Shown piece by piece: positions 28,971 through 38,702 of a DNA stretch of 64,000 nt (the stretch's first letter is position 1; every line of letters begins with the position of its first letter). The notes below the pieces were generated by a model that was not told the origin of the DNA, did no database searches, and was given only the letters and a program-made list of their open reading frames with translations. Source of the DNA: Advenella sp. FME57 (lineage in GTDB: Bacteria; Pseudomonadota; Gammaproteobacteria; Burkholderiales; Burkholderiaceae_B); contig NZ_JABUXU010000002.1 of the NCBI RefSeq assembly GCF_014897675.1, positions 248,001 to 312,000 of the forward strand. The letters run 5' to 3'. A program made the translations under genes and the position numbers.

Positions 28971-29669
28971 TCAATCCAGATAGGGTAGTCCTGCACTGTC
29001 CACCCGGATTGTCTGGCATGGGCCATCCATGTGCAGCGTCGCCTCGCTCAGGTCCTGCAACTGTTGCTGTGTCAGTCCTTGCACCATGGCACGTATAATA
29101 AAGCGGCCCTCGCACACCTGGACGATGGCCAGATCGGTGTAAACATAATCGACCACGCCGGCGCCTGTCAGCGGGTAGGTGCAATGATGCAATAATTTGG
29201 CTGCACCGGTCTTGGTTGTATGTTCCATCATGACCAGCACCTGCTTTGCTCCTACGGCCAGGTCCATCGCGCCGCCAATCGCTGCAATCGCATTGGGCGC
29301 ATCGGTGATCCAGTTTGCCAGGTCCCCGTTTTCGGCAACCTGAAAGCCGCCCAGGATCGAGTAGTCCAGATGTCCGCCACGCATCATGGCAAATGAATTG
29401 GTGTGTTCGGTAATAGAGGCGCCCTGCAACAGGACAATGGGTTTACGGCTGGCGTTGATGATGTCGGTATCGATTTCGTCATTAATCGCGCTGCGTCCCA
29501 TGCCCAGAATGCCGTTCTCGCTGTGCAGGATAATTTCCCTGTCTGGCGGCAGGTAGTCTGCGACAGACGTAGGCATGCCGATACCAAGATTGACATAGGC
29601 GCCATCGGGCAGGCTGTTGGCTACCAGTCTGGCAATCTGTTCCCTGTCAAGACGGATGTAGTCAGTCAT
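28971..29669 (-). CDS. 3-oxoacid CoA-transferase-type enzyme, subunit B
   Basis: The 232-residue beta subunit of a family I CoA transferase. The catalytic glutamate that forms the glutamyl-CoA thioester is Glu51 in the signature SENGILGMG; GIGMPTSVADYL lies just before it and GGAMDLAVGAKQVLV later. The enzyme moves CoA from a donor such as succinyl-CoA to an acyl acceptor. Its ATG overlaps the end of subunit A by 8 bases, and AGGAG stands six bases upstream. Known members include acetoacetate, 3-oxoadipate and related transferases; the acceptor cannot be read from sequence. Confidence 0.93.
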   Translation of the reverse strand: MTDYIRLDREQIARLVANSLPDGAYVNLGIGMPTSVADYLPPDREIILHSENGILGMGRSAINDEIDTDIINASRKPIVLLQGASITEHTNSFAMMRGGHLDYSILGGFQVAENGDLANWITDAPNAIAAIGGAMDLAVGAKQVLVMMEHTTKTGAAKLLHHCTYPLTGAGVVDYVYTDLAIVQVCEGRFIIRAMVQGLTQQQLQDLSEATLHMDGPCQTIRVDSAGLPYLD

Positions 29670-30336
29670 GCTGCGCTCCTGCAAGTACGATATGTTTCAC
29701 AAAAATTCCCGGGGTCATGACCTGTTCGGGATGAATACTGCCCAGTTCGACCACTTTATCGACTTGCGCGATGGTGTGTTTGGCGGCAGTACACATGACG
29801 GGATTGAAGTTTCTGGCTGCCCAGCGATAGGTCAGATTGCCCCAACGATCTCCCAGATGGGCACGCACCAGCGCAAAATCGGCATGCAGGGGTTCTTCCA
29901 GCACATAGCCAACACCGTTGACGACGCGTTCTTCCTTGTTTTCCGATACGCGCGTGCCATAGCCGGTAGGCGTAAAAAACGGACCGAGTCCCGCGCCGGC
30001 TGCACGCATTCTTTCGGCCAGGGTGCCTTGTGGAGTGCATTCGAGCTCAATCGTGCCGGCACGAAACGCCTGCGCGAACACATCCGATTGCGGAGGGCGG
30101 GGATGAGAGCAGATGATTTTTCTGACCTGGCCATTTTTGATCAGACGGGCAATACCGACCTCGCGCGTGCCGGCGTTATTGCTGATGATCGTTAAATTGC
30201 GAGTCCCCATTTTTGCAAGACTGGCCAGCATTTCAAATGGAATGCCTGCGTCGCCAAAGCCGCCCACCATGATGGACGCCCCTTCGGGGATCTGGCTCAA
30301 TGCTGCTTCGTGTGTTTCTAGAATCTTGTTTATCAT
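29662..30336 (-). CDS. 3-oxoacid CoA-transferase-type enzyme, subunit A
   Basis: The 224-residue alpha subunit with the glycine-rich CoA-binding signature GASIMVGGFGDAGIP at residues 18-32 and later GTLAERMRAAGAG and TPTGYGT. It forms the heterotetrameric transferase with subunit B. The length and motifs match the Sco/Pca/Ato group. It begins 168 bases after the thiolase-like gene on the same strand; whether they share a transcript is open, as the gap has no clear terminator. Confidence 0.93.
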   Translation of the reverse strand: MINKILETHEAALSQIPEGASIMVGGFGDAGIPFEMLASLAKMGTRNLTIISNNAGTREVGIARLIKNGQVRKIICSHPRPPQSDVFAQAFRAGTIELECTPQGTLAERMRAAGAGLGPFFTPTGYGTRVSENKEERVVNGVGYVLEEPLHADFALVRAHLGDRWGNLTYRWAARNFNPVMCTAAKHTIAQVDKVVELGSIHPEQVMTPGIFVKHIVLAGAQHD

Positions 30337-30504
30337 CTCATTCCAATGTAGGGCAGCTTGCCCGGCTATTGTTGTGTATGCGCCTGCCTGGCGTCTTTAC
30401 GGCAGCCTGCCGGCAGATCTTCATCTACCGTCATTGCGCCAAGCCTGACGTTGTCCCTTGTCCAGGTCCGTATGATTTGTTCCCTGGGCGACAGTTAATG
30501 ATTC

Positions 30505-31677
30505 TCAAAGTGCCGCTTCGGTACCCAATATCGCAGTCGATTGGCTCGAGAGCGTGCCACCGTTGCCATGGACGACAGCAAGTTGGGCGTTGGCAACCTG
30601 GCGGGCATCGCATTGTCCTCTTAACTGCCTGACCGCTTCGATCAGAATAAAAATCCCGTACATGCCCGGATGCACGCAAGAGAGGCCTCCGCCGTTAGTG
30701 TTGACCGGCAAGTGTCCGCCGGGGGCGATGCCGCCTTTGCTTACAAAATCCCCGCCTTCGCCCTTGCGGCAAAAACCCAGGTCTTCCATGAACAGAATCG
30801 TATTGATGGTAAACGCGTCATATACCTCGGCGACGTCAATATCCGAGGGCTTGACGCCGGCCATTTCAAACGCAATTTTCCCGGACTGTTTGGCTGCGGT
30901 CACGGTCAGATCGCCCATGGAGGAAATCTGGCGATTCCACACGGCCGTGGAGTTACCCAGGACGTAAACGGGTTTCTGCTTGAGCGTTTTGGCCCGGTCG
31001 GCTCGCACCAGCACATAGGCGCCGGCGCCATCGCTCACCAGGCAACAATCGCGCACGGTCAGCGGATCAGACACCATGCGTGCCGAGAGCACCTGATCAA
31101 TCGTGAGCGGATCGCGCATGGAAGCCTCGGGATTGAGCTGGGCCCATTGTCGGGCGGCAACGGCTACCTCGGCCAGATGTTCGCGAGTCGTGCCGTATTG
31201 ATGCATGTGCCGGGCGGCAGCCAGTGCATAGGAGCTTAGCGGGCTCAAGGGTTGATAAGGGTTTTCGTAAGGCTGCGGGTCCATGACCTTGCGCATGTTG
31301 CCGATCGCGGCCCGATTCAGTGTGGAGCTGCGTTGCGTACTGCCGTAACAGACGAGCACGGCATTGCACTGGCCGGAGGCTAATGCCTGCATGGCCGGCA
31401 TCAGGTGCGCAACAAAACTGGAGCCGCCCACCATCGTGTTATCAATAAAGGTCGGTTTGATGCCCAGGTGCTCGATCACCGGCATCGCCCACATGGTCGA
31501 GGCGACGCTGGCCGTGGCAATGCCGTCGATATCCTGCATGGTCAGGCCGGCGTCGTGCACGGCACGCGTGGCGGCCTGAACCAGAATTTCCATTTCGGTA
31601 TAGCCCTCTGCCAGCCCCAGCCCTGCATGTCCGACACCGACAATTGCGGTTGCACCGCGCAGTTTCGCGTCTATCAT
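30505..31677 (-). CDS. Thiolase-like acyl-CoA protein of the SCP2-thiolase/Ltp group
   Basis: The 390-residue thiolase fold belongs to the branch that pairs with a DUF35 protein. Where classical thiolases have the nucleophilic cysteine, this protein has VGGSSFVAHL (residues 83-92) without Cys. The usual His-Asp-Cys-Phe motif is Tyr286-Asp-Ala-Phe, as in retro-aldol Ltp enzymes of steroid degradation. Cys334-Val-His336 and HGNGG (370-374) complete the site. It may therefore be a C-C lyase or an unusual thiolase rather than an ordinary acetyl-CoA acyltransferase. The start overlaps the DUF35 stop by four bases (ATGA), so the two are translated together. Confidence 0.88.
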   Translation of the reverse strand: MIDAKLRGATAIVGVGHAGLGLAEGYTEMEILVQAATRAVHDAGLTMQDIDGIATASVASTMWAMPVIEHLGIKPTFIDNTMVGGSSFVAHLMPAMQALASGQCNAVLVCYGSTQRSSTLNRAAIGNMRKVMDPQPYENPYQPLSPLSSYALAAARHMHQYGTTREHLAEVAVAARQWAQLNPEASMRDPLTIDQVLSARMVSDPLTVRDCCLVSDGAGAYVLVRADRAKTLKQKPVYVLGNSTAVWNRQISSMGDLTVTAAKQSGKIAFEMAGVKPSDIDVAEVYDAFTINTILFMEDLGFCRKGEGGDFVSKGGIAPGGHLPVNTNGGGLSCVHPGMYGIFILIEAVRQLRGQCDARQVANAQLAVVHGNGGTLSSQSTAILGTEAAL

Positions 31678-32072
31678 GCTTGATCTCCTGCTGGAACAAA
31701 GACCAGCAACGTGCTGTCGTCTGTCTGCTTGATGCGGGCGCTGACCGCCAGGCCGATTTTCACCTCGTCAGGCGTGATCTGTTCTACCCGGCTCATCATG
31801 CGGGGGCCTTCCTCCAGGTCGATCAGGGCTACATTATAGTCGCCGCCTTTTTCCGGTTTGTTGCGAACGACGGTGGTGGAATACACCGTGCCCTTGCCTG
31901 AGGGTTCGTACCATTGCAGGTCGTCGCTGCCGCAGTGGGGACAGATCATGCGCGGGTAGAAGATGCTGTTGTTACATTGGCCACAGCGCTGAATGGTAAA
32001 CACGCCGGCCTGTAGCTGGGTGTGGTAGTACTTGTCTGCGCCGGTGTCCAGCGCCTGGTTGCTCACGGTCAT
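31674..32072 (-). CDS. DUF35 OB-fold/zinc-ribbon acyl-CoA-binding partner protein
   Basis: A 132-residue protein with a rubredoxin-like zinc ribbon (Cys30, Cys33, Cys44, Cys47: CGQC and CPHC) and then an OB-fold strand pattern with GKGTVYSTTVVR and NVALIDLEEGPRMMSR. Such proteins bind thiolase-like partners and complete their active site; known pairs are BbsA-BbsB of anaerobic toluene degradation and the ChsH2-DUF35/Ltp2 complex. It is the promoter-proximal gene of the minus-strand series and is coupled to the thiolase-like gene. Confidence 0.92.
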   Translation of the reverse strand: MTVSNQALDTGADKYYHTQLQAGVFTIQRCGQCNNSIFYPRMICPHCGSDDLQWYEPSGKGTVYSTTVVRNKPEKGGDYNVALIDLEEGPRMMSRVEQITPDEVKIGLAVSARIKQTDDSTLLVFVPAGDQA

Positions 32073-32388
32073 GGGCTATTCCTGTATCTAAAATTGCATA
32101 TGTCGTACAGTATTGATTCGGGGTCCCCGATTGGCAATCTGTTTTTCCCGAAGGATAACTTCAGACACACTTAACTCACGTTTTCCCTCAAGCGATGCCA
32201 GGCTCAAAAACAGGCGAACGGGGGCTTCCGGAATACAGAATTGCGATCCCCGGAAATTTGTAGTGAGATAGGGTCTGTACCGATTGTTTGCCAATGACTT
32301 ATTGTCAGATTGGTTATGATGACGGGTTTATTGAAGCCGATAGCCATGCTTGCGTCGGTCAGTTTGGAATTTTCAGGGGAGTGCAGCT

Positions 32389-33189
32389 GTGGAAAAAAAA
32401 GACTATGAGACGATTTTGTTTGAGTATCGCGACAGCGTGGGATATATCACGCTCAACAGGCCGGACAAACTCAACAGCTTTACGGGGCAGATGCACAGCG
32501 AGTTGCGCGACGTCCTGGACTTTCTTGAGTCGCGGGCGGATTTACGCGGGGTCATTCTGACCGGGGCAGGGCGCGGGTTTTGTGCGGGTCAGGACCTGGG
32601 TGAGCGCCAGCCGCTGGAGCCGGGCCAGTTTCGTGACCTGGGCGAAGCGCTGGAGAAAAATTACAAACCACTGATTTTGCGGATGCGTGCCTTGCCGGCA
32701 CCGATTGTTTGTTTCGTCAATGGCGTGGCAGCCGGGGCAGGCATGAGCCTGGCGCTGGCCTGCGATCTGGTTTTTGCGGTCAAATCTGCCAAATTTATTC
32801 AGGCATTTGCCAAAATCAGTCTGGTGCCGGACGCCGGGTCCACTCATTTTCTGCCGCGTCTGATCGGCACCCAGCGCGCCATGGGCGCAGCCATGCTGGC
32901 AGAACCGATATCTGGCGAACAGGCCGAACAATGGGGCATGATCTGGAAGTGCATTGCCGATGATCAACTGCAATCGCAAATGCAAACCGTCCATACGCAA
33001 CTGACCACCGGCGCGACGCGCGCGCTGGCGGCAACCAAACACGCACTGTACGCGAGCGCCGATAACAGCCTGCCCGAACAACTCGAACTGGAAATTGAAC
33101 TGCAGCGCGAGATGGGAATGAGCGAGGATTATCGGGAGGGCAGCAAAGCGTTTCGGGAAAAGCGCAAGCCGCTATTTCAGGGCCGCTAG
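32389..33189 (+). CDS. Enoyl-CoA hydratase/isomerase family protein, PaaG-like
   Basis: A 266-residue crotonase-fold enzyme. The oxyanion-hole segments are GRGFCAGQDL (residues 61-70) and NGVAAGAGMSLALACDLVF (111-129), and the acidic active-site region is LVPDAGSTHFLPRL (145-158). This sequence and the following GEQAEQWGMIW closely recall PaaG, the 1,2-epoxyphenylacetyl-CoA isomerase, though no other paa gene is near. GTG 32389 is the best start: GGGGAG lies seven bases upstream and the length then fits PaaG (262). An ATG at 32350 lacks a ribosome site. It is divergent from the DUF35-thiolase genes. Confidence 0.85.
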   Translation: MEKKDYETILFEYRDSVGYITLNRPDKLNSFTGQMHSELRDVLDFLESRADLRGVILTGAGRGFCAGQDLGERQPLEPGQFRDLGEALEKNYKPLILRMRALPAPIVCFVNGVAAGAGMSLALACDLVFAVKSAKFIQAFAKISLVPDAGSTHFLPRLIGTQRAMGAAMLAEPISGEQAEQWGMIWKCIADDQLQSQMQTVHTQLTTGATRALAATKHALYASADNSLPEQLELEIELQREMGMSEDYREGSKAFREKRKPLFQGR

Positions 33190-33277
33190 CGCGCAGGCGA
33201 CTGTCAGGGGTATACGGCGCGGACTGTGGCGGACTCAAGCGGGGAGCTGCGGTCCGATCCGGCCGTGCCGCGCGGGC

Positions 33278-34081
33278 TTATTGTTGTGCTGTTTGACCGG
33301 CGTCTGGCGCCGTATAGCCGTGCATGGTGATCCCAGCTGCGCTGATCGATAGATAGCCGCCCCGAAAAGGCGGGTGATCCCATTCCCAGTCGGGTAACAC
33401 CCAGCGACACCGTTGCGTCCCATAGTCTTCGAATTGATGGCACTTGGGTTTGTGTGTATGGCCATGGACCATATGAATCAGCGCGGGATGATCGCGGAAT
33501 ATGTCCGATATCGCCTCATGGGCGACATCCATCAGATACATTGGTTTTGTGCCATGCGCATGCATGCTGGTCTTGCGGGCGCGACGCGCGATCGCCCGTC
33601 GTACTTGCAATGGCAGGGCCAGAAACAGCCGTCGTATCAATGGATGGCGCGACAGTTTACGGAAACGCTGGAAGGACACGTCGTGTGTACATAGCTCGTC
33701 GCCGTGGCTGATATGGATGGGGCCGGCATCGGTGTGAAACAGGGTCGAATCGGGCATGAGCGTCGCGCCCAGCGCACGGGCCAGATCCGGACCCATCAGA
33801 AAATCACGATTGCCATGGCCTATGAACAGCGGGATTTTTTTGGCCGTTTCGGCCAGATGCCCGATGGCTTCCTGCAGCCATGGTTCGGGACCATTGAGCG
33901 CGGCATCGTCGCCAATCCAGGCGTCAAAAATATCACCTGCCAGTATAAGCCCGTTGGCATGCGCTGCCGCCTCTGTCAGAAAAGCATAGAAAACGCGGCA
34001 GGTTTCGGGAACCTGCCGCGCCAGATGAATATCCGAGGCGACCCAGACTGTTCCGGGCAGCGTAAAATCAGTTTTCGACAA
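33278..34081 (-). CDS. lpxH: UDP-2,3-diacylglucosamine diphosphatase LpxH
   Basis: It cleaves UDP-2,3-diacylglucosamine to lipid X in lipid A synthesis. The calcineurin-like metal-binding motifs are SDIHL (near residue 17 of the chosen start), [32 protein letters not shown] and MVHGHTHKP near the end. The start is uncertain: TTG 34081 gives 267 residues and a 14-base overlap with the isomerase gene upstream, while ATG 34120 adds 13 residues and a larger overlap; neither has a strong ribosome site. The order TPR protein, PPIase, lpxH, next to divergent cysS, fits Bordetella-like genomes. Confidence 0.92.
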   Translation of the reverse strand: MSKTDFTLPGTVWVASDIHLARQVPETCRVFYAFLTEAAAHANGLILAGDIFDAWIGDDAALNGPEPWLQEAIGHLAETAKKIPLFIGHGNRDFLMGPDLARALGATLMPDSTLFHTDAGPIHISHGDELCTHDVSFQRFRKLSRHPLIRRLFLALPLQVRRAIARRARKTSMHAHGTKPMYLMDVAHEAISDIFRDHPALIHMVHGHTHKPKCHQFEDYGTQRCRWVLPDWEWDHPPFRGGYLSISAAGITMHGYTAPDAGQTAQQ

Positions 34082-34697
34082 CGCTGGCTTTTTCAATGAT
34101 GATGGGTTCAACCGGCACATCTTGATGGAAACCACGGTTACCGGTTTTTACGCCCTCGATTTTGTCGATCACGTCCTGACCCTGGACAACTTTACCAAAT
34201 ACGGCATAGCCCCAGCCTTGGGCAGTAGGAGCCGAGAAGTTCAGGAAATCGTTGTCCTTGGCATTAATGAAAAACTGGGCAGTGGCCGATTGCGGATCGT
34301 TGGTGCGAGCCATGGCAATGGTGTATTTGTCGTTTTTCAAGCCGTTATCGGCTTCATTTTTGATCGGCGCTTCGGTCTCTTTCTGTTTCATGTCAACGTC
34401 AAAACCGCCACCTTGGATCATGAATCCTTTGATCACGCGGTGAAAGATCAGGTTGTCGAAGAAACCATTATTGACATATTTCAGAAAGTTTTCTGTGGTA
34501 ACCGGTGCTTTCTCAGCATCCAGTTCCAGGACGAAATCGCCCTGATTGGTTTGCAGTTTGACCTGTGGCTGACTCATGGATGTTTCCTTTTTAGTTGAAG
34601 AATCTGCGGCGTGTGCCGCCTGTAGCGCGGCGACCGACAGAACGGCCCCCAGAGCGAAGCCGGCGATGCGGCGTGAAAATGCAAAGTGTGATATCAC
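34068..34697 (-). CDS. Cyclophilin-type peptidyl-prolyl cis-trans isomerase, with exported and internal-start forms
   Basis: The full 209-residue form begins with a Sec signal peptide ([17 protein letters not shown], cleavage near residue 30) and then a cyclophilin domain with [36 protein letters not shown] (split) and GYAVFGKVV. At codon 41 an internal ATG (34577) follows AAGGA at a suitable distance and yields [15 protein letters not shown], the typical N-terminus of cytoplasmic PpiB. So one gene may supply both periplasm and cytoplasm. It follows the TPR gene by two bases and overlaps the lpxH start. Confidence 0.93.
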   Translation of the reverse strand: MISHFAFSRRIAGFALGAVLSVAALQAAHAADSSTKKETSMSQPQVKLQTNQGDFVLELDAEKAPVTTENFLKYVNNGFFDNLIFHRVIKGFMIQGGGFDVDMKQKETEAPIKNEADNGLKNDKYTIAMARTNDPQSATAQFFINAKDNDFLNFSAPTAQGWGYAVFGKVVQGQDVIDKIEGVKTGNRGFHQDVPVEPIIIEKASVVEN

Positions 34698-34699
34698 GT

Positions 34700-35413
34700 T
34701 CAGTTACCTTCAATGATGCGCCCGATGGCCTGCGCCTGGGCTGCCGCCCCGGGGATGCCATGACGGGAGGCATCGGCAAACGCTTTCTGGGACAGCATCA
34801 ATTGCACCATACCCATGTTGCGCAATGCAACCCCATAGCGGGGATTAATTGATAGAGCGGTTTTGAGCGCCTCATAGGCCGGGTCCGTAAGCCCCGCTTG
34901 CAGATAGAGCGCGGCCATATTGTTCCATGGTTCGGCCAGCTCCGGGTAGCTGGACGTCATGCTGCGATAGACCTCCAGCGCCTGCGGCTTGCGGTCCAGC
35001 GCTGCCAGCGCGCGCCCTTTCAGAAACAGCAATTGAACATCTGTTGCCGGCGCGATAATACGGTCATTGGCATTCTGGCGCCGTTCTATCTCCTGCAGCG
35101 CCTTGGCTGCCTGGCCCTGCGTGATCATTGCGCTCAGACGGCTTGCCGCGCCCGAAGCCGTTTCCGGAATGGACGTGTCAACCGACGGTTCCAGCTTTTT
35201 CAGAACGTTTGCCAGCCCCTGCCAGCCGGGCTCGCGCGCGTTGGCGCCGTTGTCCTGGGCGTACATTGGCGAGGGGATGCCATCGGCGGCGCCGCCTGAA
35301 GGCGTCGAGCCGGCCTGATACGGGGTTGTCGCCTGCTGGGCCATTGCCTGCAGCGCTGGCAACAGGCACAGGGAGCACACTAACAGCGAACGGTGAATAA
35401 CATTAAGTTTCAC
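34700..35413 (-). CDS. Exported tetratricopeptide-repeat protein
   Basis: A 237-residue protein with a signal peptide ([17 protein letters not shown], cleavage near residue 26), a Gly/Ser/Pro-rich linker, and about three TPR units from residue 115 to 215 ([54 protein letters not shown]). TPRs mediate protein contacts; the partner is unknown. It is the first gene of the TPR-PPIase-lpxH unit, which points to a role in the envelope, perhaps beside the periplasmic isomerase. It is divergent from cysS. Confidence 0.88.
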   Translation of the reverse strand: MKLNVIHRSLLVCSLCLLPALQAMAQQATTPYQAGSTPSGGAADGIPSPMYAQDNGANAREPGWQGLANVLKKLEPSVDTSIPETASGAASRLSAMITQGQAAKALQEIERRQNANDRIIAPATDVQLLFLKGRALAALDRKPQALEVYRSMTSSYPELAEPWNNMAALYLQAGLTDPAYEALKTALSINPRYGVALRNMGMVQLMLSQKAFADASRHGIPGAAAQAQAIGRIIEGN

Positions 35414-35609
35414 AGCGCTTATCCAGAAAATCGTGAAAGAAAACCTTCAAGTACATGCAGCCTCTGGTGAGGACTTGCTATACTTACTCCTTCGTATTTT
35501 AGCCTTAGTTGAGCGTGCGGCGTATAAACCCTAACCTGCTACGGCTTTTTTTTTCTTTGTTGCACCGGTCAATCCCGACCGTTGGCACGTCTGGTTTTTT
35601 ATTTCCGCC

Positions 35610-37061
35610 ATGCAAATATTCAATACCCTTTCCCGCGCCAAAGCGCCTTTTGTTACGGTAGAGCCCGGCAAAGTGCGGATGTACGTTTGCGGCATGACGG
35701 TCTATGATTTCTGTCACCTGGGCCATGCCCGTATGCTGGTCAGCTTCGACGTGGTTCAGCGCTGGCTGCGCCAAAGCGGCTATCAGGTCGACTATGTACG
35801 CAATATCACCGATATCGACGACAAAATCATCAATAAGGCCGTGTCGCTGAACCAGCCTTTACATGCCGTTACGTCTTTCTATACCGACGCCATGCATGCC
35901 GATGAGCGGGCGCTGAACGTACAGCCTCCCGATCGGGAGCCTCGCGCCACCATGTATATACCCGGTATGCTGCAAATTATCAAGGACTTGCAGGACAAGG
36001 ACCTGGCGTACCAGACCCCCGATGGGGACGTTAACTATGCGGTACGCAGTTTTCCTGGTTACGGCAAGCTATCGGGCAAAGTGCTGGATGATCTGCGCGC
36101 GGGCAACCGGGTTGCCGTCTCCGACGGCAAGCGTGACCCGTTCGATTTCGTTCTGTGGAAGCAGGCTAAACCCAACGAACCCAAAGACTCCATCTGGGAT
36201 TCGCCTTTCGGGCGCGGTCGTCCCGGTTGGCACATTGAATGTTCGGCCATGAGCCGGGAACTGCTTGGCCAGCCTCTGGATATCCATGGCGGCGGCCCTG
36301 ATCTGAAGTTTCCGCATCATGAGAACGAAATCGCGCAGTCCGAAGGCGCCTACGGCGGTACGCTGGCCAATTGGTGGATGCATTGTGGCCCGCTGATGGT
36401 GGATGATGAAAAAATGTCCAAATCATTGGGCAATTTCAGGACAATCCGTGATACTGTCAGCTCAGAGCCCGATAGCGCATCGGCCGATTACCGGATCAAC
36501 ATGCGCGAAGCGGAAATGCTGCGGTTTTTTGTGGTGCGCAACCATTACCGGAGCCCGCAGAACTTTACGCCAGATAACCTGTACAATGCACAGGCTGCGC
36601 TGGATCGAATTTATCAGACGTTCAACAATACCGGGGTGACCGATACTGCATCCATCGATTGGTCGCTGGATTTTGAACAGGCGTTCAAAGCCGCCATGGA
36701 TGACGACTTCAATACCGCTGTGGCCATTGCTGTCCTGTTTGATATGGTTACCGAAGCAAACCGGCGCAACAGCGCAACGCTCAGCGGCCGGATCCGGGCA
36801 CTGGGCGGGGTATTGGGCCTGTTGCAACAGGATCCGCAGCATTACCTGCAGTCGCCGACACGCTATATCAAGCGTGAAGGTCAGTCTGTAGCCGCAACGG
36901 CCTTGAGCGAGCCTGATATCGAAGCACTGATCGAGCAGCGTCGCCAGGCCAAGCAGGACCGTGATTTCGGCAAGGCCGATCAGATCCGTGCACAGCTCAA
37001 GGAGCAGGGCGTGGAACTTGAGGATAAACCAGGTGGCCTGACGCAATGGCGTCGCGCCTGA
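35610..37061 (+). CDS. cysS: Cysteinyl-tRNA synthetase
   Basis: A 483-residue class I synthetase that charges tRNA-Cys. Cys28 in the CGMTVYD segment is the zinc ligand, the HIGH motif is HLGH (residues 36-39), [10 protein letters not shown] follows near residue 209 and the KMSKS motif lies at about 268-272. The C-terminal DALR-like and anticodon-binding parts are complete. The chosen ATG starts the conserved [10 protein letters not shown] HhH-GPD glycosylase gene follows after 11 bases. Confidence 0.98.
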   Translation: MQIFNTLSRAKAPFVTVEPGKVRMYVCGMTVYDFCHLGHARMLVSFDVVQRWLRQSGYQVDYVRNITDIDDKIINKAVSLNQPLHAVTSFYTDAMHADERALNVQPPDREPRATMYIPGMLQIIKDLQDKDLAYQTPDGDVNYAVRSFPGYGKLSGKVLDDLRAGNRVAVSDGKRDPFDFVLWKQAKPNEPKDSIWDSPFGRGRPGWHIECSAMSRELLGQPLDIHGGGPDLKFPHHENEIAQSEGAYGGTLANWWMHCGPLMVDDEKMSKSLGNFRTIRDTVSSEPDSASADYRINMREAEMLRFFVVRNHYRSPQNFTPDNLYNAQAALDRIYQTFNNTGVTDTASIDWSLDFEQAFKAAMDDDFNTAVAIAVLFDMVTEANRRNSATLSGRIRALGGVLGLLQQDPQHYLQSPTRYIKREGQSVAATALSEPDIEALIEQRRQAKQDRDFGKADQIRAQLKEQGVELEDKPGGLTQWRRA

Positions 37062-37072
37062 TAGGGGAAGAC

Positions 37073-37696
37073 ATGTCATCTGCAGCACCTGCGCCGGTAA
37101 AGCCCGAATATTGGGACGAGGCCGTTACATTTCTGATCAAGAAAGATCGCATTCTTCGCAAAATCATTCCGGCCAATCCCGATTTATGGCTGGCTACCAA
37201 CAAAACGGCCTTTGTCACATTGGCGCGGGCCATTATCGGCCAGCAGATTTCGTCCAAGACGGCAGACCTGCACTGGAAAAATTTCACACAGCTTTGCGGT
37301 CATCGGCCATCGCCGGCCACTGTTCTTGAATACAATGAGGCGCAATGGCGGGAAGCGGGGTTGTCCAGGCGAAAAACGGAATACATTCTGGATTTGGCGA
37401 ATCATTTCAACGAGCGTAAAGTAAATCCGCTGAAATGGTCTAAAATGGATGACGAAGATATCATTACCGAATTATGTGCAATTCGGGGCATCAGCCGCTG
37501 GACGGCGGAAATGTTCCTTATTTTTAATTTGCACAGACCAGATATTCTGCCAATCGATGACCAGGGGCTGCTCAAGGCAATCTCGGCGCACTATTTTAGC
37601 GGTGAACCTGTATCACGGTACGAGGTACGCGAAGTAGCACAATCATGGCAACCGTGGCGAACAGTGGCGACATGGTACTTATGGCGCAGCCTTTAA
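37073..37696 (+). CDS. HhH-GPD family DNA-3-methyladenine glycosylase (AlkA type)
   Basis: It removes alkylated bases from DNA. The 207-residue protein has the helix-hairpin-helix motif LCAIRGISRWTAEMFLIF (residues 134-151) and a downstream catalytic aspartate in PIDDQGLLKA, most likely Asp163. The N-terminal AlkA beta domain is absent, so it is a compact form. ATG 37073 has AGGGGAAG directly upstream; an earlier ATG at 37046 inside cysS is less likely. It sits between cysS and accA in what is probably one transcript. Confidence 0.9.
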   Translation: MSSAAPAPVKPEYWDEAVTFLIKKDRILRKIIPANPDLWLATNKTAFVTLARAIIGQQISSKTADLHWKNFTQLCGHRPSPATVLEYNEAQWREAGLSRRKTEYILDLANHFNERKVNPLKWSKMDDEDIITELCAIRGISRWTAEMFLIFNLHRPDILPIDDQGLLKAISAHYFSGEPVSRYEVREVAQSWQPWRTVATWYLWRSL

Positions 37697-37742
37697 AGGC
37701 GTAGCCGGGTGCGCGTGAACAACCATTCATGACAAGACAACT

Positions 37743-38702
37743 ATGAAATTTACTTTTTTAGAATTTGAAGGACCTATAGCAGAGCTCGAACAGAAGATCG
37801 AGCAGTTGCGCCATGTTTCCTCTGATTCGGCAGTCGACATTTCCGAAGAAATCACCAAACTGCAGCAAAAAAGCGAGAGTCTGACCAACAGTATCTATTC
37901 CAAACTCACGCCCTGGCAGACCGCACTGGTTGCCAGGCATCCGCAAAGACCGTATACCATGGACTATGTCCGTGAAATCTTCACCGATTTTCACGAACTG
38001 CATGGCGATCGCATGTATGAAGACGATCTGTCCATCGTGGGGGGCCTGGCCCGATTCTCTGGCGAAGCCTGCATGGTTATCGGCCACCAGAAAGGGCGCG
38101 ACACCAAAGAGCGCGCCAAGCGCAATTTCGGCATGCCACGCCCCGAAGGCTATCGCAAGGCGCGGCGTCTGATGCGTCTGGCAGAAAAATTCCAATTGCC
38201 GATATTCACTTTTGTGGATACACCGGGCGCCTATCCTGGTATTGGCGCCGAAGAGCGCGGGCAATCTGAAGCCATCGGGCACAATTTGTATGCCATGGCA
38301 GAATTGCGCGTTCCCATTATTGCCACGATAATTGGCGAAGGCGGCTCGGGTGGCGCGCTTGCCATCGCAGTAGGTGATGTCGTGCAGATGCTGCAATACT
38401 CCACCTATGGTGTCATTTCCCCTGAAGGCTGTGCCTCCATTCTCTGGCGCAGTGCCGACAAGGCACCTGTGGCGGCCGAAGCACTGGGCATTACCGCGCC
38501 ACGGCTGCTGGAGTTTGGTCTGATCGATAAAGTTGTACCCGAGCCGGTGGGTGGCGCGCAACGCGATGCCGTGACCATGGCCAAAACCCTGAAGCGCTCG
38601 CTTTCCGAAGCGCTGCGGCAGGTGTCTGGTATGGACGTTGATGAGCTTCTGGATAGAAGACTGGAGCGACTCATGTCTTATGGTCGTGTCCAGGACAAAT
38701 AA
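37743..38702 (+). CDS. accA: Acetyl-CoA carboxylase carboxyltransferase subunit alpha
   Basis: It transfers the carboxyl group from biotin to acetyl-CoA to make malonyl-CoA with AccD. The 319-residue crotonase-like protein has the alpha-type N-terminus ([19 protein letters not shown] split) and the CoA-site segments [19 protein letters not shown] and [15 protein letters not shown] with [10 protein letters not shown]. Length equals that of the E. coli protein (319). tilS overlaps its 3' end by 23 bases. Confidence 0.98.
   Translation: MKFTFLEFEGPIAELEQKIEQLRHVSSDSAVDISEEITKLQQKSESLTNSIYSKLTPWQTALVARHPQRPYTMDYVREIFTDFHELHGDRMYEDDLSIVGGLARFSGEACMVIGHQKGRDTKERAKRNFGMPRPEGYRKARRLMRLAEKFQLPIFTFVDTPGAYPGIGAEERGQSEAIGHNLYAMAELRVPIIATIIGEGGSGGALAIAVGDVVQMLQYSTYGVISPEGCASILWRSADKAPVAAEALGITAPRLLEFGLIDKVVPEPVGGAQRDAVTMAKTLKRSLSEALRQVSGMDVDELLDRRLERLMSYGRVQDK

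Noticed and set aside
32389-33189. Complete phenylacetate (paa) degradation cluster
   Set aside because: Only the PaaG-like gene is present; no paaABCDE, paaK or paaZ is visible in the window.
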